A DNA stretch of 64,000 bases from Danxiaibacter flavus (GCF_041060425.1 NZ_JAULBC010000001.1:992001-1056000), one strand, 5' to 3'. Counted from the stretch's first letter, positions 41,601-50,811 are shown. Notes: generated by a model from the sequence alone, not told the origin. Program-made: numbers and translations.

Positions 41601-42548
41601 ATGGTAAAAGAAAAAATTTTAGTGATAGGAGCCAGCGGCCAGATTGGCGTTGAGTTAACACTGGCACTCAGGAAGATCTACGGAAATAACAATGTCGTAG
41701 CTTCCGACCTGCGCGAGGAAAATGAACTATTGAAAGGCACAGGACCGTATGTTTCGCTGGACGTTATGAATAAAGAAATGCTGCACGTGCAGGTGATCAG
41801 GCAGAATATCACTCAGATTTATCTTTTGGCTGCAATATTGAGCGCGACAGGTGAGAAAAACCCAAATCTCGCCTGGCACCTGAATATGCAGAGCCTTTTG
41901 AATGTACTGGATATTGCGCGTGAAGAACATTTGCACAAAGTGTACTGGCCTTCGTCAATAGCTGTTTTCGGGCCAACATCTCCAAAGCAATATTGTCCGC
42001 AGCAGACAGTTATTGAACCAATAACGGTATATGGTATCAGTAAATATGCCGGTGAATTCTGGTGCAATTATTACAATCAGCGTTACGGGGTTGATGTAAG
42101 AAGCCTGAGGTATCCTGGTTTGATCAGTTATAAATCAGCACCCGGAGGAGGAACAACTGACTACGCCGTAGAAATATACCACGAGGCCCTGGAAGAAAAG
42201 AAATATGAATGCTTCCTGAAAGAAGATACTTATTTACCGATGATGTACATGCCGGATGCGATTAAAGCGACGATTGACCTGATGGAGGCTCCAGCAGAAA
42301 AGATCTCAATAAGAACTTCTTATAACCTTTCGGCAATGAGCTTTTCTCCAAAAGAAATCGCTACGGCCATCCAACAACATATCCCTGACTTTCAAATCGA
42401 CTACAAACCGGACTATCGGCAGGCTATAGCTGACAGCTGGCCTCAGAGCATTGATGATTCTGTTGCCCGCAACGACTGGGGATGGAGCCATGAATACGAT
42501 CTTGAACGCATGACAAAAGATATGCTCGAGAACTTAAAAAAAGCCTAA
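41601..42548 (+). CDS. L-threonine 3-dehydrogenase-like NAD-dependent epimerase
   Basis: The 315-residue SDR-extended enzyme starts VKEKILVIGASGQIGVELTLAL (NAD motif 9-16) and contains MNKEMLHVQVIRQNITQIY, LLAAILSATGEKNPNLAWHLNM, the catalytic WPSSIAVFGPTSPK and YGISKYAGEFW, and LRYPGLISYKSAPGGGTTDY. These match the UDP-galactose-epimerase-like L-threonine 3-dehydrogenases, which oxidise threonine to 2-amino-3-oxobutyrate. A partner 2-amino-3-ketobutyrate CoA ligase is not in the window. Monocistronic; repeat mini-element follows after the stop. Confidence 0.88.
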   Translation: MVKEKILVIGASGQIGVELTLALRKIYGNNNVVASDLREENELLKGTGPYVSLDVMNKEMLHVQVIRQNITQIYLLAAILSATGEKNPNLAWHLNMQSLLNVLDIAREEHLHKVYWPSSIAVFGPTSPKQYCPQQTVIEPITVYGISKYAGEFWCNYYNQRYGVDVRSLRYPGLISYKSAPGGGTTDYAVEIYHEALEEKKYECFLKEDTYLPMMYMPDAIKATIDLMEAPAEKISIRTSYNLSAMSFSPKEIATAIQQHIPDFQIDYKPDYRQAIADSWPQSIDDSVARNDWGWSHEYDLERMTKDMLENLKKA

Positions 42549-42554
42549 AGCATA

Positions 42555-42746
42555 GAGCTTAAAGCCTAAAACTAAATGTAGTCCCACTCGAGACACTCGC
42601 AGAATGAAAAGTGGATCTTAGGAAGAGGGTTAATGATAAAATCGGTTTAGTTAAAGGCTACCCGGAAGAAGTACATTAACTCAGGCGACAATAGTTTTAG
42701 GCTTTGGGCTTTAGGCTTTCGGCTTTAATTTTTTAGCTTTAAGCTC
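42555..42746. repeat. 192-bp mini-element with GGCTTTAGGC-word inverted ends
   Basis: Left end GAGCTTAAAGCCTAAAAC (42555-42572). Right end 42694-42746 starts GTTTTAGGCTTTGGGC and ends CTTTAAGCTC, the reverse complement in two halves with extra ggcttta words between. The interior (about 120 bases) has no ORF. It fills the gap between the epimerase and rnz genes. Confidence 0.6.
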
Positions 42747-42784
42747 GCCCTCAGCTTTTAAAATAACTTCCTTATTTTTAGCAC

Positions 42785-43687
42785 ATGTTTGGAGTGACCA
42801 TTTTAGGAAATAATTCAGCCATACCGGCTTATGACAGACATCCGACCGCCCAGGTGGTTACTCTGAACGAACAACTGTTCCTGATTGATTGTGGCGAAGG
42901 TACACAGATGCAATTGAGCCGTTTTAAAATAAGAAGGAGCAAGATCAATCATATACTTATTTCCCATCTTCACGGAGATCACTATTTTGGTCTTGCGGGT
43001 TTAATCACCAGCATGGGACTTCTGGGCCGCGATCATGACCTTTACCTGCATGCTCCTGAACCGCTTTGGGAAATAATACAACTGCAGCTGAAAGTTGCCG
43101 ATACCAGGCTGCCGTTCAATTTACACTTTCAGCCACTTATTGAAGAAGGGCTTATTGTAGACAATGATAAGTTTACAATTGAGTGTTTTAAAGTCTATCA
43201 TCGCATACCGTGCTGGGGATTTGTTATAAAAGAAAAAAAGAAGCCGCGCAAAATTGACCGCGAAAAAGCTGTGGAATATGAGGTGCCCGCTATCTTCTAC
43301 GAACGTTTAAAGAATGGCGAAGATTATGTAGTGAAGGATGGTAATGTTATTAAAAATGAATGGGTGACAATTGCCAACACACCACCCAAAAGCTATGGGT
43401 ATTGCGCTGACACAGTTTACACAGAATCAATAGCGGACAAGGTAAAAGACTGCACGTTACTGTACCACGAAACAACCTACCTTAAAGATTTAGAAGAACG
43501 TGCAGCTGCACGTTACCACACCACTACTGTCCAGGCCGCCCAAATTGCCAATCTGGCAAATGCCGAAAAACTACTCATTGGCCACTTCAGCAGCAAATAT
43601 GAATTGCTGGATGAGTTTTTGAATGAAACGCAAGAAGTGTTTGCTTCAACGCAACTGGCGCTGGAAGGGGTGACTTACCTTGTTTAA
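42785..43687 (+). CDS. rnz: Ribonuclease Z
   Basis: The 300-residue metallo-beta-lactamase-fold endonuclease matures tRNA 3' ends that lack encoded CCA, as for both tRNAs here. Visible: FGVTILGNNSAIP, PTAQVVTLNEQLFLIDCGEGTQ, the metal motif H61-L-H63-G-D65-H66-YFGLAGL, HRIPCWGFVIKEKKKPRKID (the substrate-binding region), YCADT and LYHETTYL, and C-terminal LLIGHFSSKY with a metal His. Length fits the short RNase Z form. It precedes the lipoprotein array but is separated by a promoter. Confidence 0.95.
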   Translation: MFGVTILGNNSAIPAYDRHPTAQVVTLNEQLFLIDCGEGTQMQLSRFKIRRSKINHILISHLHGDHYFGLAGLITSMGLLGRDHDLYLHAPEPLWEIIQLQLKVADTRLPFNLHFQPLIEEGLIVDNDKFTIECFKVYHRIPCWGFVIKEKKKPRKIDREKAVEYEVPAIFYERLKNGEDYVVKDGNVIKNEWVTIANTPPKSYGYCADTVYTESIADKVKDCTLLYHETTYLKDLEERAAARYHTTTVQAAQIANLANAEKLLIGHFSSKYELLDEFLNETQEVFASTQLALEGVTYLV

Positions 43688-43703
43688 CGAATTTTAATTT
43701 TAA

Positions 43704-43734
43704 TTTGGTTTAAATATAGAGGGATATATATTTG
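43704..43734 (+). promoter_or_regulatory. Consensus Bacteroidota promoter for lipoprotein unit 1
   Basis: TTTG at 43704-43707, 19 bases, then TATATTTG at 43727-43734: an exact match to the TTTG-N19-TAnnTTTG consensus. It gives a leader of about 145 bases before the first lipoprotein gene. The same promoter and part of the leader are repeated at 46844-46874. Confidence 0.8.
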
Positions 43735-43883
43735 CTGTTAGAACAACATGCAATGCCTACACCTGTGATAAAGCCCAACAAAATCAATCCTTTTTTTGAA
43801 GAACCTGCGTACATATTCTCTCATGAAACACCTCTAACCAAATTCAAAACAAAAATTAATTACCTTTTTTAACTAACCTTCAC

Positions 43884-44813
43884 GTGAAAGCAAAACTACC
43901 ACTGTTATTTATTGTATGTACTGTTGCCGTATTAGGTTGTGCCAAGTCTACCAACAAACCAGACGTGCAGAATGAGCCCAATTCAGGGGACAAGCAGGTC
44001 TTACACAGGGTAAGCCTGAATCTTGGCAAATTTGAAGTCGACTACGCACGGAAAGCCAACGCAAAAGAAATGAGTGCAGCCGAGTATTTGCAGTATTTAT
44101 CCTATTCAATATTCGATTCAACAGGAAAGCGGGTACACGGAATAGAACAAAGGAGCTTTGCTCCTCCCTATCTTCCGGTAACGGGCGTTATATCGGATTC
44201 TTTGCCATCAGGTATGTACACCGTTGTATTGGCAGGAATGAAGATCGACAATGATTCCAGCATGTTTATAAAATCACCCGAAAATATTATGACCATGCAA
44301 ATTCAAAATCGCCGAGCGTTGTGGTATGGTGGTTCAAATATATTTTACAAAAAATTTGCTTTAAGGGTATCTAACAGTGACACGTCATTAAGCAGTATTA
44401 AACTTGACAAAATAACCGGAAAGCTTGAACTGAATTTGCTTGACTCAGCTCTTCCCGCTAATGTTTACGGAGTATCTCTTGAGTTTCGTAACACACCTGC
44501 TTTCTTTAATGTTGGTAATGAATTGGTGTCAAATGTTGATACACTTAACAGGTACTATTTTTGGCCTGCTCCAGGACATGTTTTTCCTGATATGAGTAGT
44601 TTTCATATTGGATCGGAAAACAGGCTTGTTGTTACAATACGTGCTTATGACAGACAAGGAGCACTCCTAAAGGAAAAGGTAGTAGGTGGTGTCATAATTT
44701 ACAAGAATAAAAGAACGATTCTTTCAGGGAAACTTTTCCCCGGTCCGGCAGATGTTGAAATTCCGGTAACGGTGGATCCTGATTTTCCCGAAACTACATA
44801 TCAGACTTTCTAA
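43884..44813 (+). CDS. Array lipoprotein 1 (subtype A)
   Basis: First of eight paralogues; 309 residues, GTG start 43884. Lipobox AVLG-Cys19 followed by AKSTNKPD. Shared blocks: K61-E-M-S-A-A-E-Y-L with IFDSTG (76-81), SLPSGMYTVVLAG (106-118), IFYKKFAL (153-160), DTSLSSIKLDKITGKLELNL (166-185), FRNTPAFFNV, NKRTILSGKLFP near 283 and the A-type ending VTVDPDFPETTYQTF. It is exported and lipid-anchored; whether it faces the periplasm or the outside is not shown. The family is not one I can name. The two halves, each with beta-rich blocks, recall FimB/Mfa2 anchor lipoproteins (inference). Next gene after 37 bases. Confidence 0.82.
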   Translation: MKAKLPLLFIVCTVAVLGCAKSTNKPDVQNEPNSGDKQVLHRVSLNLGKFEVDYARKANAKEMSAAEYLQYLSYSIFDSTGKRVHGIEQRSFAPPYLPVTGVISDSLPSGMYTVVLAGMKIDNDSSMFIKSPENIMTMQIQNRRALWYGGSNIFYKKFALRVSNSDTSLSSIKLDKITGKLELNLLDSALPANVYGVSLEFRNTPAFFNVGNELVSNVDTLNRYYFWPAPGHVFPDMSSFHIGSENRLVVTIRAYDRQGALLKEKVVGGVIIYKNKRTILSGKLFPGPADVEIPVTVDPDFPETTYQTF

Positions 44814-44850
44814 CAAAAAAACGTTTTTAATTTATTACAGTAAATCAGAT

Positions 44851-45741
44851 ATGGTTAGATTATTAGTTCTTATTTCGATTATTTGTTCTGTTGCAGTTAG
44901 CTGTAATAAAACGAATGACATTCAGCTTAAAAATAACAGTGTACTTACTAACGGAAATATGCACAAGGTCAGTTATAAACTGAATGGCCTCGGTGATTTG
45001 GGCAACGGCAGGACAAATAGCAAAGAAGTTGCAGCTGGTAGTTATCTGGACTATCTTTTTTACGCCGTTTATGATTCAACAGGAAAACTGGTTCACAAAA
45101 AAGAGCAAAGAAAAATATTCTCACCGGATAACTTTGGTTTTATTTCTGATTCACTATTGACCGGATCATACAATGTTGTGGTGGCAGGAACGAAAGATTC
45201 ACTTCTGTTTGCTAATGGATATAATCAGCTAAATACACTGCAACTTTCGGGTAATTTTCCGCAGGATGTTTTCTGTTCAAAGTTTTCTCTGTCTGTTGGA
45301 AATAAGGATACATCGCTGAATAATATTCGACTGGACAGACTAACGGGGCAACTTGAGATCGTACTGACGGATAGCCTTTTGGCGCTTTTATATCAAACAA
45401 TAACATGCTCCGTCACAAACCATCCCCAGGCATATAACGTAATGGCAGATTCAACGGTGGGTAGTACATATGCGGGTCGTACTTTTTATGGTTATCAGAT
45501 GGGACAAAAAACATCCGTTTTTGATGCATTCTTTTTGGGATCGGATTCAACTTACACGATAGAAATTCTCGCTAATACAGGTTACTTAGGGGGAAATGTG
45601 TCTAAGAAAATAAAAAATGTAAAGCTTTACAGGAATAAGAAAACCATCTTAACGGGTAGCTTTAATAATGCATCATCAACTGTTAATGCGAACCGAGCCG
45701 GTGATGTTACGGACAAACATTTCATCATTCAACATTTTTAA
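44851..45741 (+). CDS. Array lipoprotein 2 (subtype B)
   Basis: 296 residues, lipobox AVS-Cys18 followed by NKTND. It has the array blocks NSKEVAAGSYLDYLFYAVYDS, SLLTGSYNVVVAG, VFCSKFSLSVGNKDTSLNNI, RLDRLTGQLEIVLTDS and NKKTILTGSF, but ends differently: the tail DKHFIIQHF replaces the DPDF ending of subtype A. One change stands out: the FYKKF block reads FCSKF. Gene 6 is its closest relative in the array (shared LNTLQLSGNFPQD / LNTLQLSGQFPQD). The hairpin at 45746-45769 directly follows its stop. Confidence 0.82.
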   Translation: MVRLLVLISIICSVAVSCNKTNDIQLKNNSVLTNGNMHKVSYKLNGLGDLGNGRTNSKEVAAGSYLDYLFYAVYDSTGKLVHKKEQRKIFSPDNFGFISDSLLTGSYNVVVAGTKDSLLFANGYNQLNTLQLSGNFPQDVFCSKFSLSVGNKDTSLNNIRLDRLTGQLEIVLTDSLLALLYQTITCSVTNHPQAYNVMADSTVGSTYAGRTFYGYQMGQKTSVFDAFFLGSDSTYTIEILANTGYLGGNVSKKIKNVKLYRNKKTILTGSFNNASSTVNANRAGDVTDKHFIIQHF

Positions 45742-45745
45742 TAAT

Positions 45746-45769
45746 CAGGTCGTCCAATTGGACGGCCTG
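45746..45769 (+). other. Hairpin between array genes 2 and 3
   Basis: CAGGTCGTCC, loop AATT, GGACGGCCTG: a 10-bp stem with one G-T pair, in the 54-base gap. It is followed by TTAATCC rather than a T-run. It may reduce read-through or protect the upstream mRNA (inference). Confidence 0.6.
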
Positions 45770-45795
45770 TTAATCCAAATATCAACTTAATAACC

Positions 45796-46713
45796 ATGAG
45801 ATTAACTTCAATTGTACCGCTTGTATTTCTTTCTTTGATTTTTAATTCGTGTTCAAAAAACGCGGGTATCGATCAGCAGCCTGTTGACCAAATACCCGAT
45901 CTGTCCAAAACGCATAGTGTAGCATTTGATTTTAGCAATTTTAAAGTCAGTTATAACGAGCGGGCATCTAACAAGGAAGTTGCGGCGAAGGATTACCTCT
46001 CAATAATATCTATAATAGCTTTTGATTCCGCCGGTAATCATGCAAATAGCGTTGTACAAAGCACTTACGGTGGTAACACTTCCGGTTTTGATGCAATTTC
46101 TCTTCCATTAAAAGCAGGTACTTATACTTTTTTAGTTGAAGGAACTGCCAAAGAAAACCAGCAACTTTTTACCGATTTTTCGGAGCTGAGCACAACCCGG
46201 TTGATGACATCTTTAAGTCATGATGATCGCCATGGTTCTGATGTTTTCTACAACAAATTCGTTTTAACAGTTGGCGATCGCGATACAACAATAAACACGT
46301 TAAGGCTCGAGAGGTTAACTGGACTGTTAGAAATTCAATTCACAGACACTTTGCCGGAAAACGTAGAAAGGGTAGACGTTAAACTGTATGATGCTCCATT
46401 CTCTTATTACGTGGCTGAGGATAGCGTAAAAGGTAGGGACAGCATGTTTGTTGGGCAAATAGCAAGAAATACAAACATAGATTCACTGAAGGTTAGCAAT
46501 TTCTTTTTTGGAACAAATACACCGGTGACTGTTGTAATAAAGACATATGATAAGAATGGCAATTTTATGTTTGAAAAACGTGTTGATAACATATTTGTTT
46601 ACAGAAATAAAAAAACTATCCTTAAAGGAAAATTGTATCCGACAAATTTATCTGTAGGAATGCCGGTGACAGTTGATCCTGACTTTGCGGAGATAATTAA
46701 TCAGAGTTTCTAA
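45796..46713 (+). CDS. Array lipoprotein 3 (subtype A)
   Basis: 305 residues, lipobox IFNS-Cys19 followed by SKNAG. Array blocks: SNKEVAAKDYLSIISIIAFDS, LKAGTYTFLVEG, VFYNKFVLTVGDRDTTINTL, RLERLTGLLEIQFTDTLPEN and RNKKTILKGKLYP, with the A-type ending VTVDPDFAEIINQSF. It is the most diverged A member in the middle (KLYDAPFSYYVAED). It closes the first transcription unit; a GC-rich hairpin (about 46755-46779, CCGGCTC/GAGCCGG) follows in the 325-base gap. Confidence 0.82.
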   Translation: MRLTSIVPLVFLSLIFNSCSKNAGIDQQPVDQIPDLSKTHSVAFDFSNFKVSYNERASNKEVAAKDYLSIISIIAFDSAGNHANSVVQSTYGGNTSGFDAISLPLKAGTYTFLVEGTAKENQQLFTDFSELSTTRLMTSLSHDDRHGSDVFYNKFVLTVGDRDTTINTLRLERLTGLLEIQFTDTLPENVERVDVKLYDAPFSYYVAEDSVKGRDSMFVGQIARNTNIDSLKVSNFFFGTNTPVTVVIKTYDKNGNFMFEKRVDNIFVYRNKKTILKGKLYPTNLSVGMPVTVDPDFAEIINQSF

Positions 46714-46843
46714 CGAAAGCAGCTCAATTGCTTTTTCTTTTATAATACTTATTACCCGGCTCAGACTTAAGGAGCCGGCTTAAATGCTTCAGGACACCTT
46801 ACGCTAGAAGGTATTACTTGTTTAACAAATTTTTAAAATTTAA

Positions 46844-46874
46844 TTTGATTGAAATATAACCGGCTATATATTTG
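46844..46874 (+). promoter_or_regulatory. Consensus Bacteroidota promoter for lipoprotein unit 2
   Basis: TTTG at 46844-46847, 19 bases, TATATTTG at 46867-46874. Flanking bases (TTTAATTTGATTGAAATATA versus TTTAATTTGGTTTAAATATA at 43698) and the downstream phrases ACCTGTGA and TCCTTTTTTGAAGA are shared with the first promoter region, showing a duplicated control segment. Confidence 0.8.
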
Positions 46875-47038
46875 TGCCATTCTAACTAAATGATTAAACT
46901 CTAAACCTGTGAAGCTAATCCGTAAAAATTACATTCCTTTTTTGAAGAGACCAGATAATTCAACATCACCTGTTTTTTTAATTGTAAAGCAATAAGCCGA
47001 CTTTTTGCTGGAATGTATATTTTTTAATAAACCTGGAT

Positions 47039-47959
47039 ATGAAGACAGAAGCATCAATATTATTACTTGCTTGCAGCTTTACCTTATTTGCGTGTACAAA
47101 ATCTTCCGAAAAGACTGAAGAAAACGCACCGCTTCCAATAGAACACACATTTGATCAAGCCAAATATGCCGTTACTTTTAGCCTTGGAAATGTTGATGTT
47201 GACAAAGGTGGACGAATGGGCAATAAAGAAATGCAGGCGAGTGACTACTTGTGGTCATTCTTTTACGCAGCATATGATTCAACTGGAAAAATGGTGAGTT
47301 CTCTGATCCAAAATAAATTTGATGAGAATGATATGCCCACATCCCATTTCGGTCTTGTATTAGATTCTCTTGCGACAGGAAGCTATACTATCGTTCTGGC
47401 AGGGTCCAACAAGTTTATTGAAAGCCAGGCAATAAACTTGGAAACCTTGCCTGGTCTACAATTTAAGAACTTTTTTGGAACGGATTTTTTCTATAAAAAA
47501 CTTAGAGTAAATGTTGTAAATAAAGATACCTCATATACAACGGTAAAGTTGAACCGGCTGACAAGTCGTTTACACGTTAAATTTAAGGACACATTTCCTC
47601 AAGCTGTTAACCATGTTGTTCTGACGATAGATAATATGCCATCACTACTTTCTCCGGTTGATGATTCTTTAAGTATGCCAGTCTCCGGGGATTTTAATAT
47701 GGGACTTGTGGATAATGTAATGCAACAGGAAGCCGATTTGGATTGCATTGGATCGTACAATGGACTTCGCATTACAATTAAAGCTTACGACGTTCACAAC
47801 GTGATTCTTCAACAAAAAGTAGTCGATAATATTTACCTGTATCCCAATAAAAAAGTAATCCTAACAGGTAATCTTGATAATATTTCCGACGGCGGTTCGA
47901 ATCCAATTGTAGTTACGCTTGATCCGGATTACGATGAAACAAGTACGGTAGAATTTTAA
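47039..47959 (+). CDS. Array lipoprotein 4 (subtype C)
   Basis: 306 residues, lipobox TLFA-Cys19 followed by TKSSEK. Array blocks: GNKEMQASDYLWSFFYAAYDS, LATGSYTIVLAG, DFFYKKLRVNVVNKDTSYTT, KLNRLTSRLHVKFKDTFPQ and NKKVILTGNL. The C-type ending is VVTLDPDYDETSTVEF, and C members also share the N-terminal strand FSLGNVDVDKGGRMG. First gene of the second unit, with a leader of about 165 bases from the TATATTTG element. Confidence 0.82.
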   Translation: MKTEASILLLACSFTLFACTKSSEKTEENAPLPIEHTFDQAKYAVTFSLGNVDVDKGGRMGNKEMQASDYLWSFFYAAYDSTGKMVSSLIQNKFDENDMPTSHFGLVLDSLATGSYTIVLAGSNKFIESQAINLETLPGLQFKNFFGTDFFYKKLRVNVVNKDTSYTTVKLNRLTSRLHVKFKDTFPQAVNHVVLTIDNMPSLLSPVDDSLSMPVSGDFNMGLVDNVMQQEADLDCIGSYNGLRITIKAYDVHNVILQQKVVDNIYLYPNKKVILTGNLDNISDGGSNPIVVTLDPDYDETSTVEF

Positions 47960-48002
47960 TAAACATAATAAAACTTCTGAATCTCTAAAAATATTTAAAG
48001 AA

Positions 48003-48917
48003 ATGATCGCAAAATTATATTTGATCGTATCCGCGGTTTGCATAGCGGCAGTCGCTTGTACTAAATCAGCAAGTAAGCCGGATATAGAAGCCGAAAAGCC
48101 AGCTATCGTTGAAACTGAACCACAATTGCATAGAATAAGCTTTAATTTTTCTGATTTTGAAATAAGTTATCAAGGTGGAAAAGCGATAGCCAAAGAGATG
48201 GCTGTGAAAGATTTTCTCAAATCCTTGTATTACGCGGTATATGATTCCACAGGTGAAGAGATTAAAAGGATTGACTTTGGGAGTAACTCTTATCCAAATA
48301 AACTAGTACCCGCGCAAATTCAAGATTCGTTGAAAGCTGGCAAATACACTATTGTATTTGCTGGAGGAAAGGATACCCTTTGTGTAAATCCAGGCAAGAC
48401 TACTTTATCCGATCTGTCGATAATGAATTGGTTTAATCAGGATATATTTTATAAAAAATTTGTCTTAACGGTTTCGGATCATGACACTTCTCTTACTAGT
48501 ATTCGCTTGGAGCGAATAACTGGCAGTCTGGAAGTAACGCTGAAAGATTCTGTGTTGCCTGCTAACGTGGCGAGCTTGGTCTTTTTGACCAGAAATAGAC
48601 CTGGCTACTTTGGCGTGATGCAAGACGTTATAGTAGGGCTTGATAGTTCGTATGCTGGTGATTTTAACCCGGGTTTTAATTCGTATCCAGTTAACATTAC
48701 TAGTTCTTATTTTGGATCCAATAGCAACTTGCAAGTTGTAATTCGTGCTTACGATAAAACTCGTGCAATCATAAAAGAGAAAATTGTTGATGGAGTACAC
48801 GTATATGTAAATAAGAAAACCGTGCTTTCTGGAAAGCTGTTTCCGACACCCTCAGAAGTCGAAATACCCATAACAGTCGATCCTGATTTTGCAGAAACAA
48901 TCAACCAAACTTTCTAA
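48003..48917 (+). CDS. Array lipoprotein 5 (subtype A)
   Basis: 304 residues, lipobox AAVA-Cys19 followed by TKSASKPD, close to gene 1 (AKSTNKPD). Array blocks: IAKEMAVKDFLKSLYYAVYDS, LKAGKYTIVFAGG, IFYKKFVLTVSDHDTSLTSI, RLERITGSLEVTLKDSVLPAN and NKKTVLSGKLFPTPSEVEIP, ending TVDPDFAETINQTF. The C-terminal 30 residues are almost those of gene 1. Genes 5 and 6 repeat the A-B order of genes 1 and 2, consistent with segmental duplication. Confidence 0.82.
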   Translation: MIAKLYLIVSAVCIAAVACTKSASKPDIEAEKPAIVETEPQLHRISFNFSDFEISYQGGKAIAKEMAVKDFLKSLYYAVYDSTGEEIKRIDFGSNSYPNKLVPAQIQDSLKAGKYTIVFAGGKDTLCVNPGKTTLSDLSIMNWFNQDIFYKKFVLTVSDHDTSLTSIRLERITGSLEVTLKDSVLPANVASLVFLTRNRPGYFGVMQDVIVGLDSSYAGDFNPGFNSYPVNITSSYFGSNSNLQVVIRAYDKTRAIIKEKIVDGVHVYVNKKTVLSGKLFPTPSEVEIPITVDPDFAETINQTF

Positions 48918-48955
48918 TCACAAGTTCACTTCAATATCAACCTCAACCAATAATT

Positions 48956-49849
48956 ATGCTCAGGATATTTGTTTATTCATTGCTCGGTTATGTTATTGCA
49001 GCCGGTTGTAAAAAGGATCTGGCAAACACTGTTGCACAAGACAATTACCAGGGTCAGGAAAAAGTGTATCAGGTTAGCTATAGTATGAAGGGGTTTGGTA
49101 TTACGGATAAAAGCAGTTTGACTAACAAGGAAACCGCGGCTAATGACTACCTTGATTATCTCTTTTATGGCGCCTACGATTCAACGGGTAAACTTGTACG
49201 CAAAATTGAGCAGGCAAAACGTGCGGGGACTGAATTTGGAACGATTTCCAATTCATTGAAAAGTGGTAATTATACTATCGTGCTGGCAGCGACAAAGGAT
49301 TCAATCTTATATACATCAGGCGTCGATCAATTGAATACCTTGCAATTGTCAGGACAGTTTCCCCAGGACATTTTTTATAAAAAATTCTCGTTGAATATTG
49401 CAGATCGCGATACGTCATTCGATAACATTCGTCTGGACAGGTTGACTGGACTGCTGGAAATAGTGCTTACAGATACCGTCACATACACTAACATTTCAAT
49501 GTTAGTTACCAGTATAGACAACTCCCCGGGATTTTATAACGTAGCGGGGGACTCATTAACCGGAACGATTGCTACCTACCATGAATACCATAGTCTCTTA
49601 TTCGGGTCGCAGGATCCGTCGACGTTTTTTGACGGATTTTATTGGGGTACGAATCAGCCGTTGACTTTAAAAATTATTGCACTGGACTGGAGCCGTCATT
49701 TTTACATGCAAAGGATAATACAAAACGTGCATATATACCCCAATAAAAAAACTGTTCTCACCGGCAATTTTATGAGCGGTACTGAAACAAGCACTGCCAG
49801 CAGGATTAGTTATTCGGTTGACAAACGTACCGTCACTCAACATTTTTAA
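48956..49849 (+). CDS. Array lipoprotein 6 (subtype B)
   Basis: 297 residues, lipobox IAAG-Cys18 followed by KKDLANT. Array blocks: TNKETAANDYLDYLFYGAYDS, LKSGNYTIVLAA, DIFYKKFSLNIADRDTSFDNI, RLDRLTGLLEIVLTDTV and NKKTVLTGNF, with the B-type ending DKRTVTQHF. The CKKD start is the only one of the eight with an acid close to the lipidated cysteine. It follows gene 5 by 38 bases and precedes gene 7 by 32. Confidence 0.82.
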   Translation: MLRIFVYSLLGYVIAAGCKKDLANTVAQDNYQGQEKVYQVSYSMKGFGITDKSSLTNKETAANDYLDYLFYGAYDSTGKLVRKIEQAKRAGTEFGTISNSLKSGNYTIVLAATKDSILYTSGVDQLNTLQLSGQFPQDIFYKKFSLNIADRDTSFDNIRLDRLTGLLEIVLTDTVTYTNISMLVTSIDNSPGFYNVAGDSLTGTIATYHEYHSLLFGSQDPSTFFDGFYWGTNQPLTLKIIALDWSRHFYMQRIIQNVHIYPNKKTVLTGNFMSGTETSTASRISYSVDKRTVTQHF

Positions 49850-49881
49850 CTGTCCATTTTAAACACCTTAAGTTAACGGTA

Positions 49882-50811
49882 ATGAATAAAATATTATTAA
49901 CTGCAATAGTCATAGGGTTACTAAGTGCGACATCATGTTCCAAATCTACTAATAACCCAGGTTCCAATCAGCCTGAGCCTCCTGATCCCCCGCAGCAACC
50001 TGAACAGCCGGTCACAAAAACAAAATATGGGATAACGTTTAAGTTTTCCAGTATTGATGTGCAGGCAAACGGCAGAGTTAGTTATAAGGAAATGCTGCCT
50101 TCAACCTATCTTAAATATGTATTTTACGGTGCATACGATTCGAGTGGTACATTGGTGAGTAAAAAAGAATTGGATAAAGTAAACGGAACCTACAGCGGCA
50201 GTTTTGATGCGGTATCCGATTCATTGAAGCCGGGAAAATATACTGTGATACTGGGAGGTTCAAACGGCACTATATTGGAAGAGAACACAAGTAGTTTATT
50301 GAAGTTTCTTCAATTTTCAAGTAAACATTCTGAAGACGTTTTTTATAAAAAAATGCAGGTAAATGTATCTGCAACAGATAGCACTTATAATGGCGTACGA
50401 TTGAACCGCATAACAAGTCTGCTGGAAGTTAAATTGACAGATACATTGCCGGGCTTCATAAGCCACGTGTCTGTTGCAATAGATAATCAACCGACAATTT
50501 TTAATGTAGGTACTGAAACTTTCACTAATGCTGATTCTGTAAAAAACGTAGCTGATTATCTCCAATCTCAGGATCCTTTGCTTACCGTTTTATTGCGATG
50601 CTTTGCTTCTGACAATAAACATACCGTAACCATTACGGCATATGGCAACGACGGCAACCCCGTTTTTCAAAAAACAATCACTAATGTAACTGTTTCTGGC
50701 AATAATACAACTCAGCTCACTGGAACGCTTTCAGATGCGCCAGTAGGGTTAAAACCTTTTGTCGTAACACTTGATCCGGACTATGATGAAACCACAACGA
50801 TCGAGTTTTAA
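49882..50811 (+). CDS. Array lipoprotein 7 (subtype C)
   Basis: 309 residues, lipobox SATS-Cys19 followed by SKSTNNPG and a proline-rich tether (EPPDPPQQPEQP). Array blocks: SYKEMLPSTYLKYVFYGAYDS, LKPGKYTVILGGS, DVFYKKMQVNVSATDSTYNG, RLNRITSLLEVKLTDTLPG, IDNQPTIFNV, and NNTTQLTGTLSDAPVG; ending VTLDPDYDETTTIEF. The late NKKT block is degenerate here (GNNTTQL). The tether would hold the folded part away from the membrane. Confidence 0.82.
   Translation: MNKILLTAIVIGLLSATSCSKSTNNPGSNQPEPPDPPQQPEQPVTKTKYGITFKFSSIDVQANGRVSYKEMLPSTYLKYVFYGAYDSSGTLVSKKELDKVNGTYSGSFDAVSDSLKPGKYTVILGGSNGTILEENTSSLLKFLQFSSKHSEDVFYKKMQVNVSATDSTYNGVRLNRITSLLEVKLTDTLPGFISHVSVAIDNQPTIFNVGTETFTNADSVKNVADYLQSQDPLLTVLLRCFASDNKHTVTITAYGNDGNPVFQKTITNVTVSGNNTTQLTGTLSDAPVGLKPFVVTLDPDYDETTTIEF

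Noticed and set aside
42424..42442. AGCTGACAGCTGG inside the epimerase coding sequence as an intragenic repeat copy
   Set aside because: It encodes ordinary residues (AIADSW) in a conserved gene and is too short; probably chance.
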